Of a stretch of 64,000 nucleotides of DNA, positions 25,573 to 34,700 are shown piece after piece (the stretch's first letter is position 1; each line of letters starts with the position of its first letter). The translations under genes and the position numbers were made by a program. This DNA is from Coriobacteriaceae bacterium (GTDB taxonomy: Bacteria; Actinomycetota; Coriobacteriia; Coriobacteriales; Coriobacteriaceae): the NCBI GenBank assembly GCA_902399975.1, contig CABOHA010000003.1:1-64000 (forward strand), written 5' to 3'. The notes beneath the pieces are model-generated. The model saw only the letters and a list, made by a program, of their open reading frames with translations, was not told the origin of the DNA and did not search any database.

Positions 25573-26541
25573 ATGAACGCACACGATCTGGTTCAGGAAA
25601 TTATCGAGCGCAAGGGCAAGATTGAGAACGTCTTTTGGATTGCCTGCGGCGGTTCGATGATCGACCTCATGCCGGCTAACGAACTGCTCAAGCGCGAGGC
25701 GACCACGTTTACCTCGACGGTCTACACCGCGCGCGAGTTTTGCCTGATGGCCCCCAAGAGCCTGGGGCCGAAGTCGCTCGTCGTCGCCTGCAGCCACAGT
25801 GGCAACACGCAGGAGGTCATCGACGGTTGCGAGATGGCGTTGACTGCCGGCGCCGAGGTCGTGACCATGACCGACTATGCGGGCTCCAAGATCGACAGCG
25901 GCAAGTGGACAACCTGGGTCTATCCGTGGGGCAAGGGCGAGTCGCAGGCCGAGGTCCCGCAGGGCATCGGTGTTCTGATGGCTGCCGAGCTGCTCGACCA
26001 GCAGGAGGGCTACGAGGCGCTCGCCGACATGTACGCCGGCCTTAAGCAGATGGATGCGCTGCTGCCCGCCGCCCGCGAGAAGGTCAACGCCGAGCTGGGC
26101 GCCCGCTTTGCCGAGCTCTGCCAGCAGCACAAGTTCTTCTATATCCTGGGGTCCGGCCCCAACTTTAGCCAGACCTACGCCATGGCCATCTGCTCGCTCA
26201 TGGAGATGCAGTGGCAGCACTGCTGCTACATCCACTCTGGCGAGTACTTCCACGGTCCCTTCGAGGCCACCGAGCCCGGCGTGTTCTACTTTGTGCAGCT
26301 TGGCGCGGGCGAGTGCCGCCCCATGGAGGAGCGCGCGCTCGCGTTTCTCAACACGCACACCGATACGATTATGGTGCTCGACGCCCTCGAGTACGGCGTG
26401 GGCGAGGTGCCCGCCAGCGTGCGTTCGTTCCTGGAGCCGATCTTCTTCTACAACATGAGCTGCGAGCTGCGCGCCGCCCGCGGCAAGGTGTTTGACCACA
26501 GCCCCGAGGTTCGTCGCTACATGGGCATCGAGCAGTACTAG
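25573..26541 (+). CDS. SIS-domain sugar-amine deglycase, FrlB-like (paralogue 3)
   Basis: A 322-residue double-SIS protein with CGGSMIDLMPANELL, the phosphosugar loop SHSGNTQEV (about 74-82, close to FrlB's SxSGNTxE) and the Glu211/His227 pair (MEMQW...GEYFHGPFE) at the FraB-type 16-residue spacing. It should cleave a phosphorylated Amadori product; SHSGNT suggests a different substrate from paralogue 2. Strong AAGGAGG site before the ATG. It is monocistronic behind its own GntR gene, so its substrate must be imported and phosphorylated by proteins encoded elsewhere, or by the PTS at 15433. Confidence 0.87.
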   Translation: MNAHDLVQEIIERKGKIENVFWIACGGSMIDLMPANELLKREATTFTSTVYTAREFCLMAPKSLGPKSLVVACSHSGNTQEVIDGCEMALTAGAEVVTMTDYAGSKIDSGKWTTWVYPWGKGESQAEVPQGIGVLMAAELLDQQEGYEALADMYAGLKQMDALLPAAREKVNAELGARFAELCQQHKFFYILGSGPNFSQTYAMAICSLMEMQWQHCCYIHSGEYFHGPFEATEPGVFYFVQLGAGECRPMEERALAFLNTHTDTIMVLDALEYGVGEVPASVRSFLEPIFFYNMSCELRAARGKVFDHSPEVRRYMGIEQY

Positions 26542-26563
26542 GCACCGGGAATTATTTTTTTTG

Positions 26564-26596
26564 ACGGGGTCTGTGCTGCGCGCGGACCCCGTTTTG
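26564..26596 (+). terminator. Rho-independent terminator after SIS paralogue 3
   Basis: ACGGGGTC pairs with GACCCCGT, followed by TTTT. Confidence 0.75.
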
Positions 26597-26638
26597 CATT
26601 GTGGCGGCCGGATTCGTGTCTGCGCGAAAACGAAGTCG

Positions 26639-26804
26639 AATACTTTTCCGCGAAGTGAACGACCTGTTTTGGACCCCCGAAGCATCCACACTTTTTGACG
26701 CCAAAACTGCAGGAAAAACTCGGCGAAACCGCAGGAAACGGCGTCTGAAAAGTGTCGATGCTTCGGGGGCTCGTTTTTGCTCGTTCACTTCGCGGAAAAG
26801 TATT
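26639..26804. repeat. 166-bp palindromic element, copy 1
   Basis: Outer arms AATACTTTTCCGCGAAGTGA / complement, then CCCCCGAAGCATC...ACACTTTT / AAAAGTGT.GATGCTTCGGGGG, then GACGCC / GGCGTC. The centre has CGCAGGAAA-type repeats. Related to 46579-46758, which lies in the opposite orientation. No ORF. Confidence 0.85.
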
Positions 26805-26842
26805 AGACCTAAATCTGCAGGCATGCTGTTGGGGTCAATAAA

Positions 26843-26882
26843 AAGCGGGCCGCGCCGATGGGTTTCCGGCGCGGCCCGCTTT
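26843..26882 (-). terminator. Rho-independent terminator of the lactate dehydrogenase gene
   Basis: A 14-bp perfect GC-rich stem (AAGCGGGCCGCGCC) with a 12-base loop. On the minus strand it is followed by T-rich sequence. Confidence 0.88.
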
Positions 26883-26924
26883 ACATGGCGTCCGTATGAG
26901 CGAGGTGTCGCGTCAAGCGGCGGC

Positions 26925-27902
26925 CTACTTTGCGTCGTAGGCCTCGGCATCCCACCAGTCGAGCTGGGCGATGTTGTCGCGGATGTGCTGGCAGCTCTTG
27001 TGGAAGCCCTCGAGCTCGTGCTCGGAAAGGTCGAGCGTGTAGACCTCCTCGACGCCCTCGGCGCCGATCACGCACGGCAGGGAGGTGAAGATGCCCTCCT
27101 CGCCATACTGGCCGGTCATGAGCGTGGAGGCGGAAAGCACGGCGTGCTCGTTGTGCAGCACGGCGGCGCAGACGCGCGCGGCGGAGTTGGCGACGGCGTA
27201 CTCGGTGCACTGTTTGCCCTGGTAGGTTACGTAGCCGCCCTTGCGCGCGAGCTCCTCGACCTCCATGTGGTCAAAGGCGTACTTGTCGGGGTTCTCGGCC
27301 TGAAGCTCGTTGAGGCTCTTGCCGGCGATGGTCGCGGCCTTAAAGGCGGCCAGTTGGCTAAAGCCATGCTCGCCAATCATGTAGGCGTCGATGGACTTGG
27401 GGCTCACGCCGACCTTCTTGGAGATCTCGGTGCGCAGGCGGGCGGAGTCCAGGCCGCAGCCCGAGCCGATGATCTTCTTGGGATCGTAGCCGGTCAGGTG
27501 CCACAGCTCGGTGCACACGACGTCGCAGGGGTTGGAGATGCTCACGAAGATGCCGTCAAAGCCGGCGTCGACGATGCGCTTGGCAAAGGTGCGGGCGGCG
27601 TCGGTGGTAAAGAACAGCTCGCCGTCGCGGTTGCTGGCGGCCAGCGCGACCTTGCCGGCGGCGTTGACGATGACGTCGCAGCAGGCCAGCTCCTCGTAGT
27701 GGTCGTAGCAGTTGACGATCTTGGTGTTGTACGGGACAAACGAAAGGGAGTCGCGCAGGTCCTGGACCTCGGACGTCACCTTGGCCTCGTTGATATCGCA
27801 CAGGTACAGCTCATCGGCAATGCCCTGCATGAGCAGGCTGTTGGCGACATGTGCTCCTACGTGGCCCTGGCCGACCACCCCGATCTTACGCGTCTGGTAC
27901 AT
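26925..27902 (-). CDS. L-lactate / L-2-hydroxyisocaproate dehydrogenase
   Basis: NAD-dependent 2-hydroxyacid dehydrogenase of the LDH/MDH family, 325 residues. It reduces pyruvate or branched 2-oxoacids and regenerates NAD in fermentation. Seen: the Rossmann GQGHVG at residues about 11-16, SISNPCDVV, the active-site His in GEHGFSQ, and ARKGGYVTYQGK. The last blocks recall L-HicDH of lactobacilli more than classic LDH, so the substrate may be broader than pyruvate. Start at 27902 with a GAAAGGA site. It has its own terminator and is divergent from metA. Confidence 0.85.
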   Translation of the reverse strand: MYQTRKIGVVGQGHVGAHVANSLLMQGIADELYLCDINEAKVTSEVQDLRDSLSFVPYNTKIVNCYDHYEELACCDVIVNAAGKVALAASNRDGELFFTTDAARTFAKRIVDAGFDGIFVSISNPCDVVCTELWHLTGYDPKKIIGSGCGLDSARLRTEISKKVGVSPKSIDAYMIGEHGFSQLAAFKAATIAGKSLNELQAENPDKYAFDHMEVEELARKGGYVTYQGKQCTEYAVANSAARVCAAVLHNEHAVLSASTLMTGQYGEEGIFTSLPCVIGAEGVEEVYTLDLSEHELEGFHKSCQHIRDNIAQLDWWDAEAYDAK

Positions 27903-28112
27903 ATATGTATCCTTTCGGCCGAGTTTTTCGCGTCGAACCATTGTAGCGTCCTGTTGCCACTTTGCTAGGCTAAAGCGCCACAGATTTTGGGACATGCCGT
28001 AATCTCTACTTTTGGAGTGATTTGGGCCGCTGACGGCATCGCTGGGCGATGTGCTCGCGCGGATGGGGCCGGTCGTTGTACCATAGCTGCAACTGACTCG
28101 TAAGGAGCATCC

Positions 28113-29039
28113 ATGCCCATTCGCATCCCCGACGCCCTCCCTGCCGCCGCGCAGCTCGAGAGCGAGAACATCTTTGTCATGACCGAGTACCGCGCGCTGC
28201 ACCAGGACATCCGTCCGCTGCGCGTGCTCATCCTCAACCTCATGCCCACCAAGATCGCCACCGAGACGCAGATCATGCGCAAGCTCTCCAACACGCCGCT
28301 GCAGGTGGAGGTGGACCTGCTGCGCACCAAAACGCACGAGGCCACGCACGTGAGCGCCGGCCACCTGGAGACGTTCTACCGCACGTTCGACGACATCCGC
28401 GACATCCACTACGACGGCCTGATTATCACGGGCGCGCCCGTGGAGCAGATGCCGTTCGAGGAGGTCGACTACTGGCCCGAGCTCTGCCAGATCATGGATT
28501 GGTCCACCACGCACGTGCACTCTACGCTGCACATTTGTTGGGGCGCGCAGGCCGGTCTGTACCATCATTACGGTATCCAGAAGTACGATCTGCCGGCAAA
28601 GGCGAGCGGCGTGTTCGAGCATTATCTGGTGAAGCCGCAAAGCCCGCTGGTCCGCGGCTTTGACGACCGTTTCTATGCCGTGCATTCGCGCAACACCGAT
28701 GTGCGCCGCGAGGACGTGGAGGCCGAGCCGCAGCTTGAGGTCGTGGCCGTGTCCGACGAGGTGGGCCTGTACATCGTCAAGTCGACCGACAGCCGTCGCT
28801 TCTTTGTCTTTGGCCATCCCGAGTACGATACCGACACGCTGCGTCTGGAGTACGAGCGCGACGTGAAGCGCGGGCTCAACCCTCAGGTGCCGGCGCATTA
28901 CTTCCCGGGCGACGATCCCGCTGCCGAGCCGCGCAACGTCTGGCGCAGCCAGGCTCAGCTGCTCTACACCAACTGGCTCAACTACTACGTCTACCAGACC
29001 ACGCCCTACGACCTGGCCCGCGCCGGCGAGGAGCACTAG
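28113..29039 (+). CDS. metA: Homoserine O-acyltransferase (MetA), probably acetyl-CoA-specific
   Basis: First committed step of methionine synthesis. The 308-residue protein has the MetA signature: [11 protein letters not shown], catalytic Cys142 in [15 protein letters not shown], and the His/Glu pair in GHPEYD. Residue 111 is Glu (GAPVEQ); in this family Glu at that position is associated with acetyl-CoA and Gly with succinyl-CoA, so homoserine O-acetyltransferase activity is expected. The ATG at 28113 follows TAAGGAG. After the stop the same frame stays open for 31 Ala/Val codons (29040-29134). Confidence 0.93.
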   Translation: MPIRIPDALPAAAQLESENIFVMTEYRALHQDIRPLRVLILNLMPTKIATETQIMRKLSNTPLQVEVDLLRTKTHEATHVSAGHLETFYRTFDDIRDIHYDGLIITGAPVEQMPFEEVDYWPELCQIMDWSTTHVHSTLHICWGAQAGLYHHYGIQKYDLPAKASGVFEHYLVKPQSPLVRGFDDRFYAVHSRNTDVRREDVEAEPQLEVVAVSDEVGLYIVKSTDSRRFFVFGHPEYDTDTLRLEYERDVKRGLNPQVPAHYFPGDDPAAEPRNVWRSQAQLLYTNWLNYYVYQTTPYDLARAGEEH

Positions 29040-29134
29040 GCCGCTGTCGTGGCTGTGGCTGCGGCGTTGGCAGCTGCTATGGCTGTGGCGGTTGCCGTAT
29101 CTGTTGCCGTGACCGCTGCCGTGTCTGCTGCGTG
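29040..29134 (+). repeat. Degenerate GCT/GTG repeat tract, in frame with metA
   Basis: Directly after the metA TAG, 31 in-frame codons are almost all Ala or Val before a TGA at 29132. The tract is low-complexity (GTGGCTGTGGCT, GTTGCCGT). It is probably a slipped-strand expansion. Confidence 0.6.
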
Positions 29135-29258
29135 ATGAGCGTGGAAATCCGGACACACGAGCGTGGATAATCGGACGTTTGCAACGTGAGCGTGGATAAT
29201 CTCTCGTTTTTGGCTCACAAGGGGTCTCAAAGCGGGAGATTTTCCACGCTCATTTTTT
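29135..29258. repeat. GAGCGTGG palindrome/iteron element, copy 1
   Basis: Three direct GAGCGTGGAWAATC-type half-sites. The last pairs with TTTCCACGCTCAT at the right end to form a long hairpin. Copies 2 and 3 are at 30533 and 34841. Confidence 0.8.
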
Positions 29259-29452
29259 GCAGCTGCCGTACCGTCGGCATCATCACGCGTTGAGTACATG
29301 CGGACTACATCGCAAACTAGGTAGTTTTGATCCACGGCATATTTTCTTTCAATGAAGTCGGTGGCTTTTGAGGCTCAAAATGTGGAGACAGGGACCTCTG
29401 GACAACCGCTCTACCTGCAGATATGGAGCATTGGCCTAAAACATCCAAAACC

Positions 29453-29495
29453 GTCAAGCATTTGGTCAGCTGCTGGACAGCATTTGGTCAGACTT
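29453..29495 (+). repeat. 11-bp tandem repeats (TTTTGGTCAG type), copy 2
   Basis: GTCAAGC then ATTTGGTCAGC, TGCTGGACAGC and ATTTGGTCAGA: three 11-base units, one per helical turn, ending 51 bp before the AbiEi-like gene. 29259-29452 shows nothing else I can support. Confidence 0.65.
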
Positions 29496-29546
29496 CGCAT
29501 GAAACCGTCTGGTACGTTGGCGCCGTTCCAAGAGTTGGGAGGCGAC

Positions 29547-30509
29547 ATGGCAAACGCGACGGCGAATCAAAGACTTACAGGCCACATTAAAGCGTGCGAG
29601 CAGCAGATGAGCTGCGTGTACGCGCGCACGACGGCGGAGGCAAAGCAGATTGAGCGGCGGGTGGCGGCGGGAAGTCTCGAAGTGGTCATGCCGGGACTGT
29701 ATGCGCGTCCGGAATACTGGTCCGAGCTCAAGTTTCGGCAGCGTTATCTGCATCGAGTGCGAGCGCTTGCGCAAAAGCATCCCGACTGGACATTCTGCTC
29801 CTATACGGCGGCCGTTGTCTATGGTCTTTCGGTTTCGCATGCCAATTTGACGCACATCCATATCGCCGCGATGCCGGCGCAATCGACGACGCCAGGCTCT
29901 CAAGTCGTTCGCCATCGGTATGCTTATCGGACACGGGCCAGCGAGATGGATATTGCCGTGACCGATATCGATCAAACGATTGCGGATTGCCTGGTCGATG
30001 CATCGTTTGTCGAAGGGCTGATCATTGCGGACTCGGCGCTCCATGAGCAGCTTTTGTCGAAGGAACATCTCATTGAGGCAGTTAACAAGCTCGGCTTGAA
30101 TCGCCGCGGTGTTGTGACGGCGCGCAGGGTTGCACGGTGTGCCGACGGCCTGTCGGAAAGCGGCGGCGAGTCCAAGGCGCGGGCGCTGATGATCGAACGA
30201 GGCTGGCAGGTTCCGGAGCTGCAAGTTGAGCTGTTCGATCCGGTTGAGCCGGGAAGGCCGTATCGCGTTGACTATTTGTGGCGCGTGGGTGACCGGTTGA
30301 TTATTGGGGAGTTCGACGGATTCGTTAAAAGCGAGAAGGCGGCGGAGGGGGGCAAGCTTGCAAAGGCGCAATTTGATGAGCGCCAGCGCGAGTCGAGGCT
30401 TTCGCTGCTCGATAACTGTAAGATTGTGCGCTTGTGCTGGGATGATCTAAGGGACCCGACAAAGCTCGATCGCAAGCTCAAGGTTGCCGGCGTGCCGCGT
30501 GCATGCTGA
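29547..30509 (+). CDS. AbiEi-like winged-helix protein with nuclease-like C-terminal domain
   Basis: A 320-residue protein. The N-terminal part (about 20-110, ARTTAEAKQIERRVAAGSLEVVMPGLYARPEYW...SYTAAVVYGL) resembles the AbiEi-type antitoxin/regulator fold of type IV toxin-antitoxin systems. The C-terminal part (about 215-310, RPYRVDYLWRVGDRLIIGEFDGFVKS, then RESRLSLLDNCKIVRLCWDDL) resembles DUF559/Vsr-like PD-(D/E)xK folds. No AbiEii-type toxin gene is adjacent, so a classic toxin-antitoxin pair is not visible. The ATG follows GGGAGG; the upstream in-frame extension has no ribosome site. The same upstream 11-bp repeats precede another nuclease-like gene at 45436. Confidence 0.6.
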   Translation: MANATANQRLTGHIKACEQQMSCVYARTTAEAKQIERRVAAGSLEVVMPGLYARPEYWSELKFRQRYLHRVRALAQKHPDWTFCSYTAAVVYGLSVSHANLTHIHIAAMPAQSTTPGSQVVRHRYAYRTRASEMDIAVTDIDQTIADCLVDASFVEGLIIADSALHEQLLSKEHLIEAVNKLGLNRRGVVTARRVARCADGLSESGGESKARALMIERGWQVPELQVELFDPVEPGRPYRVDYLWRVGDRLIIGEFDGFVKSEKAAEGGKLAKAQFDERQRESRLSLLDNCKIVRLCWDDLRDPTKLDRKLKVAGVPRAC

Positions 30510-30532
30510 GGCGGTGGCAGGGCGTTAGGCTG

Positions 30533-30707
30533 CACGAGCGTGGAAATCCGGACGGATGAGCGTGGGAATTTAGACGCGATTTGGTTGAGCGTGGATTTTC
30601 GGACACACGAGCGTGGATTATCGGACGTTTGAATAATGAGCGTGGATAATCTCCCGTTTTTTGCCCCCGAACAGGCCCAAAGTGGGAAATTTTCCACGCT
30701 CATTTTT
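30533..30707. repeat. GAGCGTGG palindrome/iteron element, copy 2
   Basis: Five GAGCGTGG half-sites; the last, GAGCGTGGATAATCTCCC, pairs with GGGAAATTTTCCACGCTC around a loop. It lies in the convergent spacer between the AbiEi-like gene and the cyclo-ligase gene and could terminate both. Confidence 0.8.
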
Positions 30708-30729
30708 GTGGGGTGCAGCGTGCCAGCCG

Positions 30730-31326
30730 TTAGGCGCTGATGATGTGAGGTAGCGGCAGGTCGTGGACGTCGGTGGGAACGCCGTCGACACGCTGCTCGT
30801 CAAAGGCGATGCCGATGATTTGGCATGCGGGTGAGAGCATGGGCAGGTAGCGGTCGTAGCAACCGCCGCCGTAGCCCAGGCGCGCGCCGGTTTGATCGAA
30901 GGCCACGAGCGGCACAACAATCATGTCGAGTGCTTCGGCAGGCACGATAGGGAAGCGGCCGCTGTCGATGTCCGTGGCTGCGAAGGCCCGCGTAGGGTGG
31001 CCGATAAACGGGGCCGCGTCCGCGTCGCCGGCAGCAACTGCCCGCATGCACATGCGTTGGCCACAAGCTGCGGCTTCGGCTGCCGAGAGCATGCACGGAT
31101 AGGCCACGCGCCAGCCGCGTTTGGCGAAAGCTGCGGCAAACGCGGCAGGGTCGACCTCGGAACCCATCGCGGCATAGACGGCAACGGTGTGCGGCGCCGC
31201 GGCATCCAAGCGGCCCAGCAGCTCAACAAGCCGCGCGCAAATGACAGCAGACTTCGCCGCCCGCAAGTCCAAATCAAGAGCATCGCGCCGAGCAATCACC
31301 GCCCGCCGCAACTCAGCCTTGTCCAT
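30730..31326 (-). CDS. 5-formyltetrahydrofolate cyclo-ligase
   Basis: Converts 5-formyl-THF to 5,10-methenyl-THF with ATP. The 198-residue protein has KAELRRAVIARRDAL at the start, the folate/nucleotide region FPIVPAEALDMIVVPLVAFDQTGARLGYGGGCYDRYL (key GYGGGxYDR) and IGIAFDEQ. The start at 31326 was chosen for GAGGAAG upstream. Length is typical. Confidence 0.92.
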   Translation of the reverse strand: MDKAELRRAVIARRDALDLDLRAAKSAVICARLVELLGRLDAAAPHTVAVYAAMGSEVDPAAFAAAFAKRGWRVAYPCMLSAAEAAACGQRMCMRAVAAGDADAAPFIGHPTRAFAATDIDSGRFPIVPAEALDMIVVPLVAFDQTGARLGYGGGCYDRYLPMLSPACQIIGIAFDEQRVDGVPTDVHDLPLPHIISA

Positions 31327-31345
31327 CCCGGCTTCCTCTCCCAAA

Positions 31346-31394
31346 CCTACCAAAAAGGGACAGGTTTATTTTGGCAGGTTTTATCTGGGCAAAC
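31346..31394 (-). repeat. CCTGTCCC/CAGATAAAAC repeat, copy 5
   Basis: Reverse-oriented copy (CCTACCAAAAAGGGACAGGT, then TTTGGCAGGTTTTATCTG), in the 5' region of the cyclo-ligase gene. Confidence 0.8.
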
Positions 31395-31485
31395 ACCCAA
31401 ACCACCACACAAATCATCGCAAGGGGGGCAGTTCATGGAGACCTTCGTAGTGGTTTTGACGAAGAGCGGGTGTTCGCGGCGGTTC

Positions 31486-31542
31486 GTCTCGATCTGTAAC
31501 AGTAACTCGGCAAAAATGGGCCTAGCTGTTACAGATCGAGAC
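31486..31542. repeat. 57-bp inverted repeat, unit 1 of a pair
   Basis: GTCTCGATCTGTAACA and its exact complement flank 25 bases. Confidence 0.85.
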
Positions 31543-31566
31543 AAAGAGCCGGCGACATTCGAAAAC

Positions 31567-31623
31567 GTCTCGATCTGTAACATCTGGAGCCGATATTGCC
31601 GTCTAGATGTTACAGATTGAGAC
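31567..31623. repeat. 57-bp inverted repeat, unit 2 of a pair
   Basis: Same arms (one mismatch on the right: GATTGAG) and same 57-bp length as unit 1, 81 bp downstream, but with an unrelated centre. Confidence 0.85.
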
Positions 31624-31667
31624 AAACCGCCGCGGTGGGCTGCGCCGCCCCGCCCAAGCCGCAGAAA

Positions 31668-31706
31668 AAAGGTAGATTTTCAGGCATGTCCCAAAAATCT
31701 ACCTTT
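31668..31706. repeat. 39-bp palindrome
   Basis: AAAGGTAGATTTT and its exact complement with a 13-base loop, just beyond the stop of the M16C gene. On the minus strand it could terminate that gene. Confidence 0.75.
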
Positions 31707-31714
31707 GCTGTGCG

Positions 31715-34700
31715 TTAGCCCAGCAGGTCGATGACGTTAAAGCCGGCGTTGCTCTTGGCGATGACGTCTCGGCCGCCAAAGACGCAGGTGGGCGACGCGG
31801 CTGCGATGCGCGTCACATCGGCGCCGAGCGAGCGCAGCTCACCGGGTGTGGCCGCAAGCATCTGGGCGCGGCGCTCCTCGCGGGCGTGCGGATCGAGTCC
31901 AGCCAGGTAGGTCGTGTTGCGGCGTTTGGTGAGCGCGTACGGCTTCACGGGCGCGTCCATGCCGCTCACGCAGCTCACGATAAAGCCCTCAAAGGCGGCT
32001 TCGTCGGGCTCAAAGCTGCCAAGCCATGCACCCGCGCGCTCCACGCTCTCAATCGAAGGATCGATCGCCGGGTCGCGGTAGGTGTAGAACGCCGCCTGAC
32101 GCTCACCTGCCGCGCGGAATCCGCAGCCGTACGCCCCGCCCTTCACGCGGATCTCGTTCCACAGGTAGTCGTAGGAGAGCGCGTTGGCAGCCACGGCCCA
32201 AGTGCCTGTCACGTCAATGCCCAGGCGACGCGGATCGCACGCACGCGCGGCAAAGCAGATGTCGCTGGGGATCACGAAAGCCTCGTGGCGGTCGCGCGGC
32301 GCCGGCACCGCGAGCGCGTCGCGGCCGGCACCATCGCCCGCACCCAGCCCCAGGTCGCCCGCGGCATCCCAGTACGCGTTAAAGTCCTCATCGCTGCCGG
32401 TAAAGCTCGCCAGGCAGCCGTCGGCCACAAAGATGCGGTCTGCCAGCTCGGCAAGCTTGGCGCGCAGATTGTCCAGTCGCTCGTCAAAGTGCTCGAGCAG
32501 ATTGCGCAGGAACAGGTAGAAGTCCACGCCCGAGAGCTGCTCGCGCACCACGGCCGAAGGCGAGCTATAGCTCATCGCGCGACCGAGCGCCGCCGAGTGG
32601 CCGTTGTTGATAAAGCCCTGCTCAAGCTCAATGCGAATCTGCGTGAGCACGTCGCGCACGCGGTCGGCGTCGGCATCGAGCAGCAGCGTACTCGACCACA
32701 CCTCGCGCGGCAGGCTCGCCAGCGCGTCGATCTTCTCGGACAGGGCGCCGGCGCTCACCAGCAGATAGGGGCGCACGCCGTCCACGTCGGGCTGCGTCAT
32801 GACCTCGGTCGTAAAGCTCAAAAAGCCCAGCTTGCCGGCGAGCAGGTTGTCGAGTTCCTCGGCCGAATGCTCGCGTGTGGGCAGCTGCTTGAGTAGACGG
32901 CAGAGCAGGGTCACGTAGGGCAGGTCCTCAAACGTGATGCATCGCAGGTCGAAATACTGCATGGCATAGGCCAGGCGGTTGGTGGGGATGCCGTGGCGCA
33001 GGCAGGGGATGGGCGCGGTCGTGTCTACGACCAGCGGCGGCTCGGGGCGCGCCTCGCCAATGTCGGACACGCGCAGGCGCGGCAGCGTGGCCTTGTCCTC
33101 GGGCGTGTCCTCGGCCTCCTGCGCGGCACGCAGCGCAGCCGTGCGCTTGACCACGTCGGCCAGCTCGGCATCGGTCATGGCGTCGCGCTTGGCTGCCAGC
33201 TCAGCGGCCTCGGCACCCTCCGAGCCAGCACCAGCATCCACCGGCACCAGCTCGACCAGCGCCATGTGGTCGTTCTCCAGCACGAGCTCGCACAGCAGGT
33301 CCTCAAAGTAGCTGCCTTCCAACTCGCCGCGCAGCTCCTCGTACACCGGGCCATACTTGAGCGCCAGCGTCGCGGCGTCGTCATCGTAGAGCCAGGTGCT
33401 CAGCGCGTCGCACGCAATGGCCACGCCGTCGGCGATACCGTAGTCGCGCTGGCGCAGGTCGTATTCGTTGCTGCTGATGATGGCCTCCAGGCGCTCGCGC
33501 GGAACGCCGTGCTCGCACAGGTCGCGGCAGGCGTCCTGGAACACGCGGCGCAGCTCGCGCGCCACGCCGGGCTGCGCGTTTTGCAGCATGATGAGCTCGT
33601 AGGGCTGCAGGCTCTCGGCCGCGGTGTAGCTCACCACGTTGCCGCCCAGGCCGGCAGCCAGAATGGCCTTCTTAACCGGTGCTTCGTTGGAGCCCAGCAG
33701 CGCCTCGAACAGGATATCCGCCGCGATCGTGCGCTTGCGGTCGAGCGCGCTGCCCAGCACCAGGCCCAGGCCCACCAGGGCGTTCTCGGGTGTGGTGGCC
33801 ATCTCGACGCGCTTATACTCGCAGGTCACGGGCGCCTGCACGTCCAGCGGATTGGGTGCCAGCGTGGACGGGTCCTCGCCGGCGGCGACGGCGGCGTCCA
33901 TGCGGCGGCTCGCGGCACTCGGCTGCGACAGATAGCACTCGTCCAAAAAAGCCAGCGCGCGGTCCACGTCCAGGTCGCCGTAGAGCGTGATGTAGGAGTT
34001 GGAAGGATTGTAGTGACGCGCGTGCGTGTCCAGGAACTGCTCGTAGGTGAGCGCGGGAATCGCGCGCGGGTCGCCGCCGCTCTCGTGCGCATAGGCGGTG
34101 TCGGGATAGAGCGCGGCGTTGACGGCATCGTCCAGCACGCTCATGGGGTCGGACAGCGCGCCCTTCATCTCGTTGAACACCACGCCGTTATAGCGCAGCG
34201 TGCCCTCGCGCAGGCTGGCGGCGCTGCCGTCGCCCTCGCCCTCGACACTCTCCGGCAGGTCCAGCTCGTAGTGCCAGCCCTCCTGCTCAAAAATGGTGGG
34301 CTTGGTGTAGATGGCCGGGTTGAACACCGCGTCCAGATACACGTCCATCAGGTTGTACAGGTCCTGCTCGTTGGTGGTGGCAACGGGGTAGATGGTCTTG
34401 TCGGGGTAGGTCATGGCGTTGAGAAACGTCTGCATGGAGCTCTTGATCAGGTCGACAAACGGCTCCTTGACGGGAAACTTGGCCGACCCGCACAGTACCG
34501 AGTGCTCAAGAATATGGAACACGCCGGTGGAATCGGCCGGCGGCGTCTTAAAGCCAATGGCAAAGGCCTTGTTCTCGTCATCGCATGCCAGGTACAGCAG
34601 GCGAGCGCCCGAGGCGGTGTGGCGCAGCACATAGGCGTCCGAGTCGAGCTCGGGCACGGTCTCGCAGCGCTCGACGGCAAAGCCGTGGCAGGTAGTGCCG

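Noticed and set aside
24406..26691. A 761-codon minus-strand frame across recQ end, GntR and SIS genes
   Set aside because: Crosses three well supported plus-strand genes and two candidate operators.
26601..27968. A 455-codon plus-strand frame over the lactate dehydrogenase gene
   Set aside because: Antisense to a clear dehydrogenase, and begins inside a palindromic repeat.
29547..30509. Complete type IV toxin-antitoxin system
   Set aside because: Only an AbiEi-like protein is present; no AbiEii-type toxin gene is adjacent.
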